Assembly: GCA_038230515.1 (NCBI GenBank)
Contig: JBBRND010000012.1
Span: forward strand, 1 to 64,000
Length of the DNA stretch: 64,000 nucleotides
Direction of reading: 5' to 3'
Source: JAPLDB01 sp038230515
Lineage (GTDB): Bacteria > Bacteroidota > Bacteroidia > AKYH767-A > 2013-40CM-41-45
Below are positions 28,224-36,265 of the stretch, one piece after another (within the stretch, counting starts at the first letter, position 1; each line of letters opens with the position of its first letter). The notes beneath the pieces are model-generated. The model was not told the origin of the DNA, searched no databases, and saw nothing but the letters and a program-made list of their open reading frames with translations. The translations under genes were made by a program, and so were the position numbers.

Positions 28224-28260
28224 ATAGTGCAAAGATACATCAACATCTTGATTATACCAA
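28224..28260 (-). promoter_or_regulatory. promoter of the DUF2130-recombinase operon
   Basis: On the minus strand, TTG at 28258-28260 and TATCTTTG at 28230-28237 form a TTG-N20-TAnnTTTG promoter, giving a start near 28223 and a 20-base leader to the ATG at 28204. Imperfect direct repeats, TCTTGGTTATAT and ACTTGGTATAAT, straddle the -33 element (about 28249-28284) and could be operator half-sites. Confidence 0.7.
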
Positions 28261-28390
28261 GTTTTTCTCAAGATATAACCAAGATAAATTTAAATTGTTT
28301 GATTGTCAGTTATTTAACTTTTAACTACTTGTTGATTAATTAAATAGAACTGCGTAAACTAATCTAAGTGTCTAAGCTATTTTTGTTGCA

Positions 28391-28588
28391 ATGGCTACAA
28401 AAAGAAAAAAACAAGAGCATGGTGGTGCACGAAAAGGTTCAGGAAGAAAACCTGTTGCGGATCGTAAAATAATGGTTGCGCTTTATGTGGAATCATCAAT
28501 TATCAGCTCGATGGGCGGCATTGAAGAACTTCGGAACGCATGTTATGAGTTTCTGAAGTTAGGACACAATAACAATAATTCGAAATGA
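28391..28588 (+). CDS. small basic protein with GGARKGSGRKP motif
   Basis: 65 residues: a Lys/Arg-rich N-terminus with HGGARKGSGRKPVADRKIM, then VALYVESSIISSMGGIEEL. Proteins with this GGARxGSGRKP opening are frequent in mobile elements of many bacteria and probably bind DNA through the AT-hook-like arm. It is divergent from the DUF2130 operon and its stop overlaps the next reading frame (ATGA), which is decayed. Confidence 0.7.
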   Translation: MATKRKKQEHGGARKGSGRKPVADRKIMVALYVESSIISSMGGIEELRNACYEFLKLGHNNNNSK

Positions 28589-29412
28589 AGATTTATCAAA
28601 GTCTGCAGCAGGCCCAATGAGAATAGGACGCTAAGGATGCTTATATCAAAGCTTTGGGTCAAAAAGGGTTTCTAAAATATGATTTGATCTCTAGTGAACT
28701 GTTATAAAGTTGTGCAGAAGTCAAAAAGGTTGAAGAAGGTAATTATTCCAGCTCCCTTATTTTTGCGATACTGATATTGAGTGCTGCAATTTTATGAATG
28801 ATACAGAGAAGGGAACCTTTTTGAGGAGAAAGCACTTGATATTATTAAGTGGGCAATTGAAGACGAACAGCTTAGTTTGATCAAAGATCATTTCACTGTA
28901 TTTTCCAAGAAGGCTATTACTCTGCTAACCGAAACAGCGAGATAATTTTTGAATTGCAATTGAATGTGCGAGCGCCCAGTGCGGATCGATATTCGCTTCG
29001 CTACAATATTGAATGTAAAAATTATCTTAATGCTGTACCAGTTTCGAATCTTAAAGAATTTTTGGGAAAGATTAAACAGGTTGCAGGACTGAATACCAAA
29101 GCAATTTTCATCACAAATAACGGATTCCAAGAAGGTGCATTTAATTATGCCAGGGCGAAAGGAATAATGTTAATAAGAAATGAGTCAGATAATAATTATC
29201 ATATCATACTTCATAAGACAAATCGAACTAGCAGTTTGATTCCAAGAGTACAGAATCTCCTGAGGAAACCAGCAGTTTCCTCAGAACAAACGAACAGTTC
29301 ATTGACTCCAAACTCCTGCGCATTTGCGGTGAGCGAGAATCTACAGCCACTTATCACTGATTATAATATAACCCGGATGTACGGGCGATTATTGAGATTC
29401 CGATTAGGATAG
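28585..29412 (+). pseudogene. decayed Mrr-like restriction endonuclease
   Basis: A longer gene can be rebuilt across stops and frameshifts. Early pieces (AYIKALGQKGFLKYDLISS) are interrupted by several stops. FEEKALDIIKWAIEDEQL and SLIKDHFTVF then run into a frame change near 28909, after which QEGYYSANRNSEIIFELQLN continues into the open frame from 28954. That frame has NIECKNYLNAVPVSNLKEF and TKAIFITNNGFQEGAFNYAR, the core of Mrr-type PD-(D/E)xK nucleases with the Glu-x-Lys pair. It starts with an ATGA overlap with the 65-aa gene. The intact portion alone (152 codons) lacks the N-terminal domain. Confidence 0.75.
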
Positions 29413-29755
29413 AATCAAGCATGCTGGTGTTGAATAATCTCTGTACTAAAAAGAATATCGCAACACCAGCACCGCTTCTTCCGAGATACTATTTGTGCGT
29501 GTATGAAAATGAGGACATAAATGCGTCTTTCCAGATTTTTCCTTTTATGCCTTTCATGTTTTGTTAAAAAAGCGTTGCAAATAAAGAAATAGATTTGCCT
29601 TGGGAATGCGTTGTAAGGAAGCGTTAGGATCAGATTGAGACACTCGTGTTTATCTGCCGCTCCTATATAAGACGACTTCTCGGACACCGCTTGCGATTTT
29701 AGTCATGTTTACTTGTAGAAAATTACTAATTTAATCACCCCAAAATCTTGATGCA
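29413..29755. other. intergenic region between decayed nuclease and integrase
   Basis: No supported gene. It contains a perfect 11-base inverted repeat (separate entry). Similar words occur twice, ACCGCTT with TTCCGAGA near 29472 and TTCTCGGA with ACCGCTT near 29673, perhaps recombination or regulatory sequences of the element. A minus-strand frame at 29415-29687 matches nothing known. Confidence 0.4.
29422..29471. repeat. 11-base inverted repeat
   Basis: TGCTGGTGTTG (29422-29432) and CAACACCAGCA (29461-29471) are perfect inverse copies separated by 28 bases. No T run follows, so a terminator is unlikely; a binding site or end sequence is possible. Confidence 0.6.
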
Positions 29756-31141
29756 TCACATTTTAGCCTTCCTAATTCTCTCACTCAAAGTATCGTAAGC
29801 GTGAATTATTTCGAGTTCGACATATTTTGCAAATTCAGCATAGGAAGTATGTCCCGAGAACATCATCACGATAAACGGATTGATCTCAAAACGTTTATCG
29901 TGGATCATATTCGTGCAAAAACTTTTCCGAGCGATATGACTTGTTATTTGTGGGACTTTCCATTCATCAATCCCCGCCGCCGCAACAACTTCCTGTAAGC
30001 GCTTATTGAATCGGTTCGGTGCTTTTGGCATCTTGCCGTTGTATTTATTCCAAATTTTAATGGCAACCTTAAAAGCAGGAAGCACAGTGTGTATGTTTGT
30101 TTTCTTACTGATATCTTCCACATAATACTCGCCTTGATTCATTGGATGTTTTTTAATCTGGAATTTCAAATAATCTCCAAATCGCTTTCCGCCGACGTGA
30201 GCGGCAAAAACGAAAAGGTCTCTCACGGTTTCTGCATCATGATGTAGCGATTTAAAATCTTTTACTTTCATTAATGTATCAAGCTCGATGAAAGACAGGT
30301 ACACAATTGGTTTAGGCGAGGGTTTGATTTTGGCCAATCCAGCTTTACGGATATCATCATTGGTCATTTTGGTCAATTTCTTGTCGGATGCTATTCGTAA
30401 ATATTTTTTAAAAATTTTCTTAAAGGAATTGATACTTTCCATAGTATACCCACCCTCGTTTTGTTTTGCATAATTGCTCTCTGTATTAAGCCACAGAAAG
30501 AAATTCAGGATTTTATTCCGATCAATATCTTCTATATAAATTTTCCCATACCAGTCCAGCATGTTAGCAAAAGACGAGTAATGTTTTAGCGCTTGTGGAC
30601 CGATCTTTTTTGTTTTGGCTATTGCTTCCTGTCTTTCAACTTTGACTTCCTCGCGTATAAACTCTGAAAACAAGTGTTTGTTTTCTTCGTTTGAAAAATC
30701 AAATACCTTCACCTGGGCGCGATTGTTTACGATATGCTTAAGAATATATTGTTTGAGCATACCTGGATCAACATGCTTCCCGGCTAGTACCAGGGAATCG
30801 AATAATCGCTGGACGTTATCTTCAAACTCTCTTAAGTCGGTATTTAATTTCTTCGCCTTAGGATAGCCAGTAATAATTTTCTTTTTTTCATTGTCCCAGA
30901 ATTCTGTGGGCACAGTCACACCGGTGCTTACGATAGCTTGCTTGTAAGAGCGTTTAAGAACCATTGAATCATCTGTAGTTTGAAATGAATCCGGATCATT
31001 TATTATTATCTTCTCTTCTTTACCAGTAGAGGAATCAAGATCTTTAATATAATGTTCTGCGTGGCGCACTGAACATACGCATAGGATCAGACTCATTGGT
31101 CCGTTCTTCCTTTCTTTCAGGTTTATTGATACTTTCTGCAT
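29756..31141 (-). CDS. tyrosine recombinase (phage-type integrase)
   Basis: 461 residues. An N-terminal arm-binding part is followed by a SAM-like core-binding domain (about 185-270) and the catalytic domain. The active-site residues are Arg in HVGGKRFGDYLKF, His-x-x-Arg in SHIARKSF, His in MFSGHTSYAE and the nucleophile Tyr in FAKYVELE. It belongs to the integrases of Bacteroidota conjugative and genomic islands. It lies just 113 bases from the 3' end of a tRNA-Lys gene, the classic place for such an enzyme to act. The promoter element TATCTTTG is at 31159-31166. Confidence 0.93.
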   Translation of the reverse strand: MQKVSINLKERKNGPMSLILCVCSVRHAEHYIKDLDSSTGKEEKIIINDPDSFQTTDDSMVLKRSYKQAIVSTGVTVPTEFWDNEKKKIITGYPKAKKLNTDLREFEDNVQRLFDSLVLAGKHVDPGMLKQYILKHIVNNRAQVKVFDFSNEENKHLFSEFIREEVKVERQEAIAKTKKIGPQALKHYSSFANMLDWYGKIYIEDIDRNKILNFFLWLNTESNYAKQNEGGYTMESINSFKKIFKKYLRIASDKKLTKMTNDDIRKAGLAKIKPSPKPIVYLSFIELDTLMKVKDFKSLHHDAETVRDLFVFAAHVGGKRFGDYLKFQIKKHPMNQGEYYVEDISKKTNIHTVLPAFKVAIKIWNKYNGKMPKAPNRFNKRLQEVVAAAGIDEWKVPQITSHIARKSFCTNMIHDKRFEINPFIVMMFSGHTSYAEFAKYVELEIIHAYDTLSERIRKAKM

Positions 31142-31158
31142 GACTATTTGATTTCATG

Positions 31159-31166
31159 CAAAGATA
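31159..31166 (-). promoter_or_regulatory. -7 element of the integrase gene
   Basis: TATCTTTG on the minus strand matches TAnnTTTG exactly, 18 bases upstream of the integrase ATG. No clear -33 TTTG was seen at the usual distance. Confidence 0.5.
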
Positions 31167-31208
31167 CAAAAAGGTTCTAAATATAGGGTATTGGTTCCAA
31201 ATGTATGC

Positions 31209-31244
31209 AAAAATGCCCCGAATTCTTACGAAATCGAGGCATTT
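31209..31244 (-). terminator. terminator downstream of tRNA-Lys
   Basis: On the minus strand AAATGCCTCGA pairs with TCGGGGCATTT (one mismatch) and ends in five T. It lies 11 bases after the tRNA 3' end. Confidence 0.8.
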
Positions 31245-31254
31245 ATCATTATTG

Positions 31255-31327
31255 TGTCCCCGGAGGGATTCGAACCCACGGCCCAATGATTAAGAGTCAT
31301 TTGCTCTACCAACTGAGCTACGGAGAC
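31255..31327 (-). tRNA. tRNA-Lys (anticodon CUU)
   Basis: A 73-base cloverleaf without encoded CCA: acceptor GTCTCCG/CGGGGAC, D stem GCTC/GAGC, anticodon stem AATGA/TCATT with loop CTCTTAA (anticodon CTT), T loop TTCGAAT, discriminator A. One T:T mismatch occurs in the T stem (GTGGG/CCCTC). It is probably the target of the adjacent integrase. Confidence 0.96.
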
Positions 31328-31345
31328 ATTCTTTGAAAAGGGCTG

Positions 31346-31353
31346 CAAATATA
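31346..31353 (-). promoter_or_regulatory. -7 element of tRNA-Lys
   Basis: TATATTTG on the minus strand matches TAnnTTTG, 18 bases upstream of the tRNA 5' end. Confidence 0.5.
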
Positions 31354-31449
31354 TTCTAATCTTTAAAACCAATGTGTATTTTATTTATTGACTACCTCTC
31401 AACGGAAACATTGATACTCGTATATTTGAAAACTTAATTCCCGCAAAAA

Positions 31450-32220
31450 ATGGAAAAGCAATTCGAAATAAAACTTCCACAGTTTGAAGGCCCGTTTGAT
31501 TTGTTGCTCTTTTTTATTGAACGCGATGAGGTGGACATTCAGAATATTCACATCTCAAAAATCGCCAACGATTTTCTCGACTATCTCCACCAAATGAGCG
31601 AGATGAACATTGAGGTGGCAAGCGAATTCATTTTAGTTGCAGCTACCTTGATGAGAATCAAAGCAAAAATGCTTTTACCAAGACCTGAACTTGATGAGAA
31701 AGGAAATGAGATTGATCCACGCGAAGATTTAATTCACAGGTTATTATTGTACAAGCAATACAAAGAAGCATGCGTAGATTTTAAAATTCTTGAAGATGAT
31801 CGGTCACGGAAATCAGAACGCGGAAATGTACAGCGTGAGCTTGCAAACATTGCGATGGAAAACGCTCATTCCGAAGAACTCATGAACCTTACGCTTTATC
31901 ATTTGCTTAATGCTTTTCAAAAGGTGGTGAAGCGTTTTGATGATGACAAAAACAAAGTTCGCCACAAGGTTGTTCAATATCCGTACACCATTACCGAGGA
32001 AAAATCTTTCGTGCGAAATCTTATTACATCAAAGGAAAAAATTTCGTTCACCGATCTTCTTTTTACCTGTGAAAATAAAATACATGTTATCTTCACTTTT
32101 CTTGCCATTCTTGAATTGTTGCAGGAGCAGATTGTAACTGTAACTATTGGTTTGGGGTTCAATAATTTTTGGCTCTCAGAAAACAAAATGCCGATGATAA
32201 CGCCCGATCAAAAAAATTAG
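31450..32220 (+). CDS. scpA: segregation and condensation protein A
   Basis: 256 residues. ScpA is the kleisin that bridges SMC heads in the chromosome condensation complex. The N-terminal helical domain starts FEGPFDLLLFFIERDEVDI, with the usual FILVAATLMRIKAKMLLPR and LLLYKQYKEA, and a C-terminal winged-helix part (SFTDLLFTCENKIHVIFTFL, LAILELLQEQIVTV) binds SMC. A promoter-like TATATTTG lies at 31421-31428. The partner scpB is not next to it. Confidence 0.95.
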   Translation: MEKQFEIKLPQFEGPFDLLLFFIERDEVDIQNIHISKIANDFLDYLHQMSEMNIEVASEFILVAATLMRIKAKMLLPRPELDEKGNEIDPREDLIHRLLLYKQYKEACVDFKILEDDRSRKSERGNVQRELANIAMENAHSEELMNLTLYHLLNAFQKVVKRFDDDKNKVRHKVVQYPYTITEEKSFVRNLITSKEKISFTDLLFTCENKIHVIFTFLAILELLQEQIVTVTIGLGFNNFWLSENKMPMITPDQKN

Positions 32221-32240
32221 TTTCTGCAATCACGAAACTT

Positions 32241-33323
32241 ATGGAGTTAGACAGCAGGAAACTTTTACGCACATTTCGCCCCTCGCGCATCCTGCTTCCG
32301 ATCTTGATTGGATTGAGCACTGCAACATTTTTACTTATCCATAATTTCGATAAGCAGGCATTTGAAAATATTCACTGGACTTGGAATTCTTCCTTCTGGA
32401 TTTTCATGGCATTGCTGGCAATGGTATTGCGTGATGGCGCCTACATGTTCCGCATACGTGCGCTCACAGATCATGAGTTGAGTTGGTGGCGGTCGTTTAT
32501 TGTTATCATGCTTTGGGAATTTTGTTCAGCCATTGTTCCGGGAATGTTGGGAGGTGGATTTTTCTTTGCCATCTTTATTTTGAACAGAGAAAAAATAAAT
32601 ATGGGAAGAAGTATCACCGCTATTACGCTTTCTTCTTTTCAGGATGGAGTATTCCTCGCGCTCCTCGCACCATTTGTTTATTTCATTGGGGGCAAAGACC
32701 GTTTGTTTTCTACTATTGATATGGGTAACATGAATCCCGTTACATTCGGCAGCGGATTTTTAATTTCTTTCTGGACAGTTTACTTTATTATTCTCGCATA
32801 CAAAATTTTTGTCGCCTATGCTCTTTTCATCAATCCGCGTTTTGTAAAATGGGCATTGCTGAAAATATTTTCATTACCAATTCTCAATCGCTGGAGACCT
32901 GGAGTTCGTATAACAGGAGATCAACTCATCATTGCAAGCAACGGATTAAAAAACAAAAGCCGGAGATTCTGGATTGAATCTTTTGGTGGAACATTTGTAT
33001 CGTGGACTGCACGCTACACCATTGTGAACTGCCTTATCATGGCGTTTAGCAATGTCCCAGCAGAAAATTTTCTCATCTTCGGAAGGCAGGTAGTGATGGG
33101 TATTATTATTTTATTTACCCCTACACCGGGAGGCAGCGGATTTGCTGAATTTATGTTCAGCGATTTTCTCGGACAATTTATTCCGCATGGATTGAGCGCA
33201 TCGCTCGGCCTGCTGTGGCGATTGATCAGTTACTATCCGTATATTTTTATTGGTGTGATTTTACTTCCGCGATGGATAAAGAGGCATTTTACGAAGGAAG
33301 AAATTGTGGTGAGCGGAAGTTGA
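32241..33323 (+). CDS. flippase-like integral membrane protein (LPG synthase TM family)
   Basis: 360 residues with about eight membrane helices, of the lysylphosphatidylglycerol synthase transmembrane/UPF0104 family. Indicators are PSRILLPILIGLSTATFLLI at the start, FCSAIVPGMLGGGFFFAIFI in the middle, and the family ending TPTPGGSGFAEFMFSDFLG. Such domains flip lipids or act in envelope lipid metabolism; there is no aminoacyl-transfer domain. I start at 32241 because the in-frame start at 32169 lies inside scpA. A second family member is at 39972-41000. Confidence 0.88.
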   Translation: MELDSRKLLRTFRPSRILLPILIGLSTATFLLIHNFDKQAFENIHWTWNSSFWIFMALLAMVLRDGAYMFRIRALTDHELSWWRSFIVIMLWEFCSAIVPGMLGGGFFFAIFILNREKINMGRSITAITLSSFQDGVFLALLAPFVYFIGGKDRLFSTIDMGNMNPVTFGSGFLISFWTVYFIILAYKIFVAYALFINPRFVKWALLKIFSLPILNRWRPGVRITGDQLIIASNGLKNKSRRFWIESFGGTFVSWTARYTIVNCLIMAFSNVPAENFLIFGRQVVMGIIILFTPTPGGSGFAEFMFSDFLGQFIPHGLSASLGLLWRLISYYPYIFIGVILLPRWIKRHFTKEEIVVSGS

Positions 33324-33376
33324 ACTTTTAAGGGAAAAATTTTGTTAAACTTTCTTACTCATTTCCATTTTAGAAT

Positions 33377-34408
33377 ATGTCTTACAAAGTTTTCGGCAAG
33401 CTTCCTTCTGGAAAAAGATTGCAACGCATACAGCAATCATTCAACTATAAAGATGGCGCTTTTCAAAATATATCGGTCACGCCCGTAATGGCTGAAGATC
33501 ATTCCTTCCGGAAAGTGCTGAAGGATTATTACAACAAACCGAAAACGACCGAGCCTGCAAAGCCGCTGCCTTCTGTAAAAACAAACCTGAAAACAATTTC
33601 ATCGGAGAAGCCCTTAATCGTTTGGTTCGGACACTCATCGTATCTCATTCACATCAACGGAAAAAATATTCTGGTTGATCCTGTGCTCAGCAAAAGCGCT
33701 TCTCCGTTTTCTTTTATGGTGAAGGCATACAAGGGAACTGATGTTTACAACGAAAATGATTTTCCTGATCTTGATCTTATTATTCTCACTCACGATCATT
33801 ACGATCATCTTGATTACAACACCATCCGCAAGTTGAAATCAAAAGCAAAAAAATTTTGTGTGTCACTTGGAGTGGCTTCTCATCTTGAGTATTGGGGTAT
33901 TGACAAAAACATCATAACCGAATTTGACTGGTGGGAAGAAAAAGAAATTTTTCTTGGTATGGATTTGACTGCTGCACCTGCCCGCCATTTTTCAGGTAGA
34001 GGAATCAGGCGCGGAAGAACATTGTGGAGCTCGTTCATTCTGAAAACTGGCAACTACAATCATTATCTCGGTGGAGATTCGGGTTATGACAAACACTTTA
34101 AAGAAATCGGGGAAAAATTCGGACCGTTTGACATTGCGATTCTCGAATCTGGACAATACAATAAGGGATGGAAACACATTCACATGATGCCTGAAGAAAC
34201 GGTGCACGCAAGTGTTGACTTGAATGCAAAAGTTTTACTGCCTATACACTGGGGAAAGTTTACATTGTCGCTTCATCCATGGAACGAGCCCTTACAGCGG
34301 GTTTTAGCGAAGGCAAAAGAATTAAATGTAAGAGTCACTACACCAATGATTGGTGAAACTGTAACGCTCGATAAAAATTATCCTGAAAAAATCTGGTGGA
34401 ATTTTTAA
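33377..34408 (+). CDS. metallo-beta-lactamase-fold hydrolase, NAPE-PLD/UlaG-like
   Basis: 343 residues. The metal site motif is THDHYDHLD (two His, Asp, His), preceded by WFGHSSYLIHINGKNILVDP and followed by ARHFSGRG, LGGDSGYDKHF and LLPIHWGKFTLSLHP. The layout fits the L-ascorbate lactonase/NAPE-phospholipase D group, acting on phosphoesters or lactones; the substrate is unknown. No signal peptide is visible. The stop lies 3 bases from the convergent glmS end. Confidence 0.9.
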   Translation: MSYKVFGKLPSGKRLQRIQQSFNYKDGAFQNISVTPVMAEDHSFRKVLKDYYNKPKTTEPAKPLPSVKTNLKTISSEKPLIVWFGHSSYLIHINGKNILVDPVLSKSASPFSFMVKAYKGTDVYNENDFPDLDLIILTHDHYDHLDYNTIRKLKSKAKKFCVSLGVASHLEYWGIDKNIITEFDWWEEKEIFLGMDLTAAPARHFSGRGIRRGRTLWSSFILKTGNYNHYLGGDSGYDKHFKEIGEKFGPFDIAILESGQYNKGWKHIHMMPEETVHASVDLNAKVLLPIHWGKFTLSLHPWNEPLQRVLAKAKELNVRVTTPMIGETVTLDKNYPEKIWWNF

Positions 34409-34411
34409 TCC

Positions 34412-36253
34412 CTACTCTACCGTCACGCTCTTCGCAAGGTTTCTCGGTTGATCAACATTGCACCCGCGCATCACCGCAATGTGATAAGATAAAAGCTGCA
34501 ACGGAACTACAGACACAAGCGGAACAAGCACATCATCTGTGTGCGGAATTTCAATTACGTAATCAGCCATCTTCTTCACTACTTCATCGCCTTCGGTTAC
34601 GATGGCTATCACTACTCCTTTTCTCGCTTTCACTTCTTGGATGTTGCTGACTACTTTTTCGTAAGAAGAATTTTTATTTGCAATTACAACCACTGGCATT
34701 TGGTCATCAATCAAAGCAATCGGTCCATGTTTCATTTCTGCAGCCGGATAACCTTCGGCATGGATGTATGAAATTTCTTTCAGCTTCAATGCGCCTTCAA
34801 GAGCTACAGGAAAACCGTATCCTCGACCAAGATAAAGAAAGTTGTGAGCGTCTTTAAATTTTGCAGCAAGTGTTTTTATCTTGTCGTTGAGTTTCAGAAC
34901 CTGTTCAACTTTTGCAGGGATTGATTCCAGTTCAGTTGCAATTTCCTGAAAACGCGATTCGGTAATTGTTCCACGCTGGCGTGCAAGATGCAATGCCATC
35001 AACGTAAGCACTGTTACCTGAGCAGTAAATGCTTTGGTAGAAGCCACTCCGATTTCAGGACCTGCATGGGTGTAAGCACCTGCATGAGTTGCGCGCGGAA
35101 TGGAAGAACCTACCACGTTGCACACTCCGAAAATTGTTGCGCCTTTTGATTTAGCCAATTCAATCGCAGCAAGCGTATCAGCAGTTTCTCCTGATTGAGA
35201 AATCGGAATTACAATATCATCCTCGTTGATAATGGGATTGCGATAACGAAACTCTGATGCATATTCCACTTCGACAGGAATGCGTGCAAGGTCTTCAATT
35301 AAATATTCGGCAACCAATCCAGCATGCCATGATGTTCCGCAACCGATGATGAGAATTCGTTTCGCATTGGCAAATTTATTTTCGTATTCCATCATGCCGC
35401 CCATACGAAGAAATTCTTTTTGTGCATCAATACGTCCGCGCATACTGTCCCAGATGGAGCGCGGCTGCTCGTAAATTTCTTTCAGCATGAAATGATCGTA
35501 ACCGCCTTTTTCAAGCTCTTCCAGTTTCATTTCAAGTTCCTGCACGTATGGTGTTTTCAACTGGTTCTCGATAGTTTTCACGGTGAGTTTACCCTCTTTC
35601 ACGTAAGCAACTTCTCCATCGTTAAGATAAATTACGTTGTTGGTGTATTCGATAATCGGTGTTGCATCAGAAGCAATAAAATATTCTCCTGCGTCTTTTC
35701 CAACTCCTACAACAATCGGACTTCCTTTTCGCGCTGCAATCATTTCAGTAGGATGATCTTTTCCAAGCACCACAATTGCATACGCACCGATTACTTCACC
35801 AAGCGCAAGTCGCACTGCTTCATCCAAACCAACCTGACCGTTCTCATAAATATCTTCAATGAGATGAATGAGAACTTCAGTATCCGTATCACTTTTGAAT
35901 TCGTGTCCGCGCTTTGACAACTCTTCTTTTATAGAAGAATAATTCTCGATGATGCCATTATGAATGATGGCGAAATTTTTTGATTGGGAAAAATGAGGGT
36001 GTGCATTTCGGTCGTTCGGTTCGCCATGCGTAGCCCAACGCGTGTGTCCCATTCCGAGATGACCACTCACATCAAGGCCTTTTACTGCCTCAGCAAGGTC
36101 ACTCACTTTTCCTGCCTTCTTGAAAACTTTAAGATTTCCATTGAGGATAGCAATACCTGCGCTGTCGTATCCGCGATACTCCAACCGCTGCAATCCTTTA
36201 ATAATAATTGGATATGCTTCGCGTTTCCCGATATATGCAACTATTCCGCACAT
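34412..36253 (-). CDS. glmS: glutamine-fructose-6-phosphate aminotransferase
   Basis: 613 residues. It makes glucosamine 6-phosphate from fructose 6-phosphate and glutamine, the first step towards UDP-GlcNAc for peptidoglycan and LPS. Cys2 (MCGIVAYIG) is the nucleophile of the N-terminal glutaminase; HTRWATHGEPND and HNGIIENY complete it. Two sugar isomerase domains follow (GCGTSWHAGLVAEY, ISQSGETADT, STKAFTAQV), and the C-terminus NLAKSVTVE is the canonical end. It is last in a three-gene minus-strand operon with DUF4270 and the starch-synthase-like gene. Confidence 0.98.
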   Translation of the reverse strand: MCGIVAYIGKREAYPIIIKGLQRLEYRGYDSAGIAILNGNLKVFKKAGKVSDLAEAVKGLDVSGHLGMGHTRWATHGEPNDRNAHPHFSQSKNFAIIHNGIIENYSSIKEELSKRGHEFKSDTDTEVLIHLIEDIYENGQVGLDEAVRLALGEVIGAYAIVVLGKDHPTEMIAARKGSPIVVGVGKDAGEYFIASDATPIIEYTNNVIYLNDGEVAYVKEGKLTVKTIENQLKTPYVQELEMKLEELEKGGYDHFMLKEIYEQPRSIWDSMRGRIDAQKEFLRMGGMMEYENKFANAKRILIIGCGTSWHAGLVAEYLIEDLARIPVEVEYASEFRYRNPIINEDDIVIPISQSGETADTLAAIELAKSKGATIFGVCNVVGSSIPRATHAGAYTHAGPEIGVASTKAFTAQVTVLTLMALHLARQRGTITESRFQEIATELESIPAKVEQVLKLNDKIKTLAAKFKDAHNFLYLGRGYGFPVALEGALKLKEISYIHAEGYPAAEMKHGPIALIDDQMPVVVIANKNSSYEKVVSNIQEVKARKGVVIAIVTEGDEVVKKMADYVIEIPHTDDVLVPLVSVVPLQLLSYHIAVMRGCNVDQPRNLAKSVTVE

Positions 36254-36265
36254 GTTTCTGAAAAA

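Noticed and set aside
29415..29687. 90-codon minus-strand frame before the integrase
   Set aside because: No recognisable domain and it crosses the inverted repeat at 29422-29471.
32169..32240. Longer N-terminus for the flippase-like gene from 32169
   Set aside because: It lies inside scpA and adds a polar stretch before the first helix; the ATG at 32241 is more natural.
34409..36253. glmS ribozyme
   Set aside because: The region upstream of glmS is only 12 bases after the DUF4270 stop, leaving no room for it.
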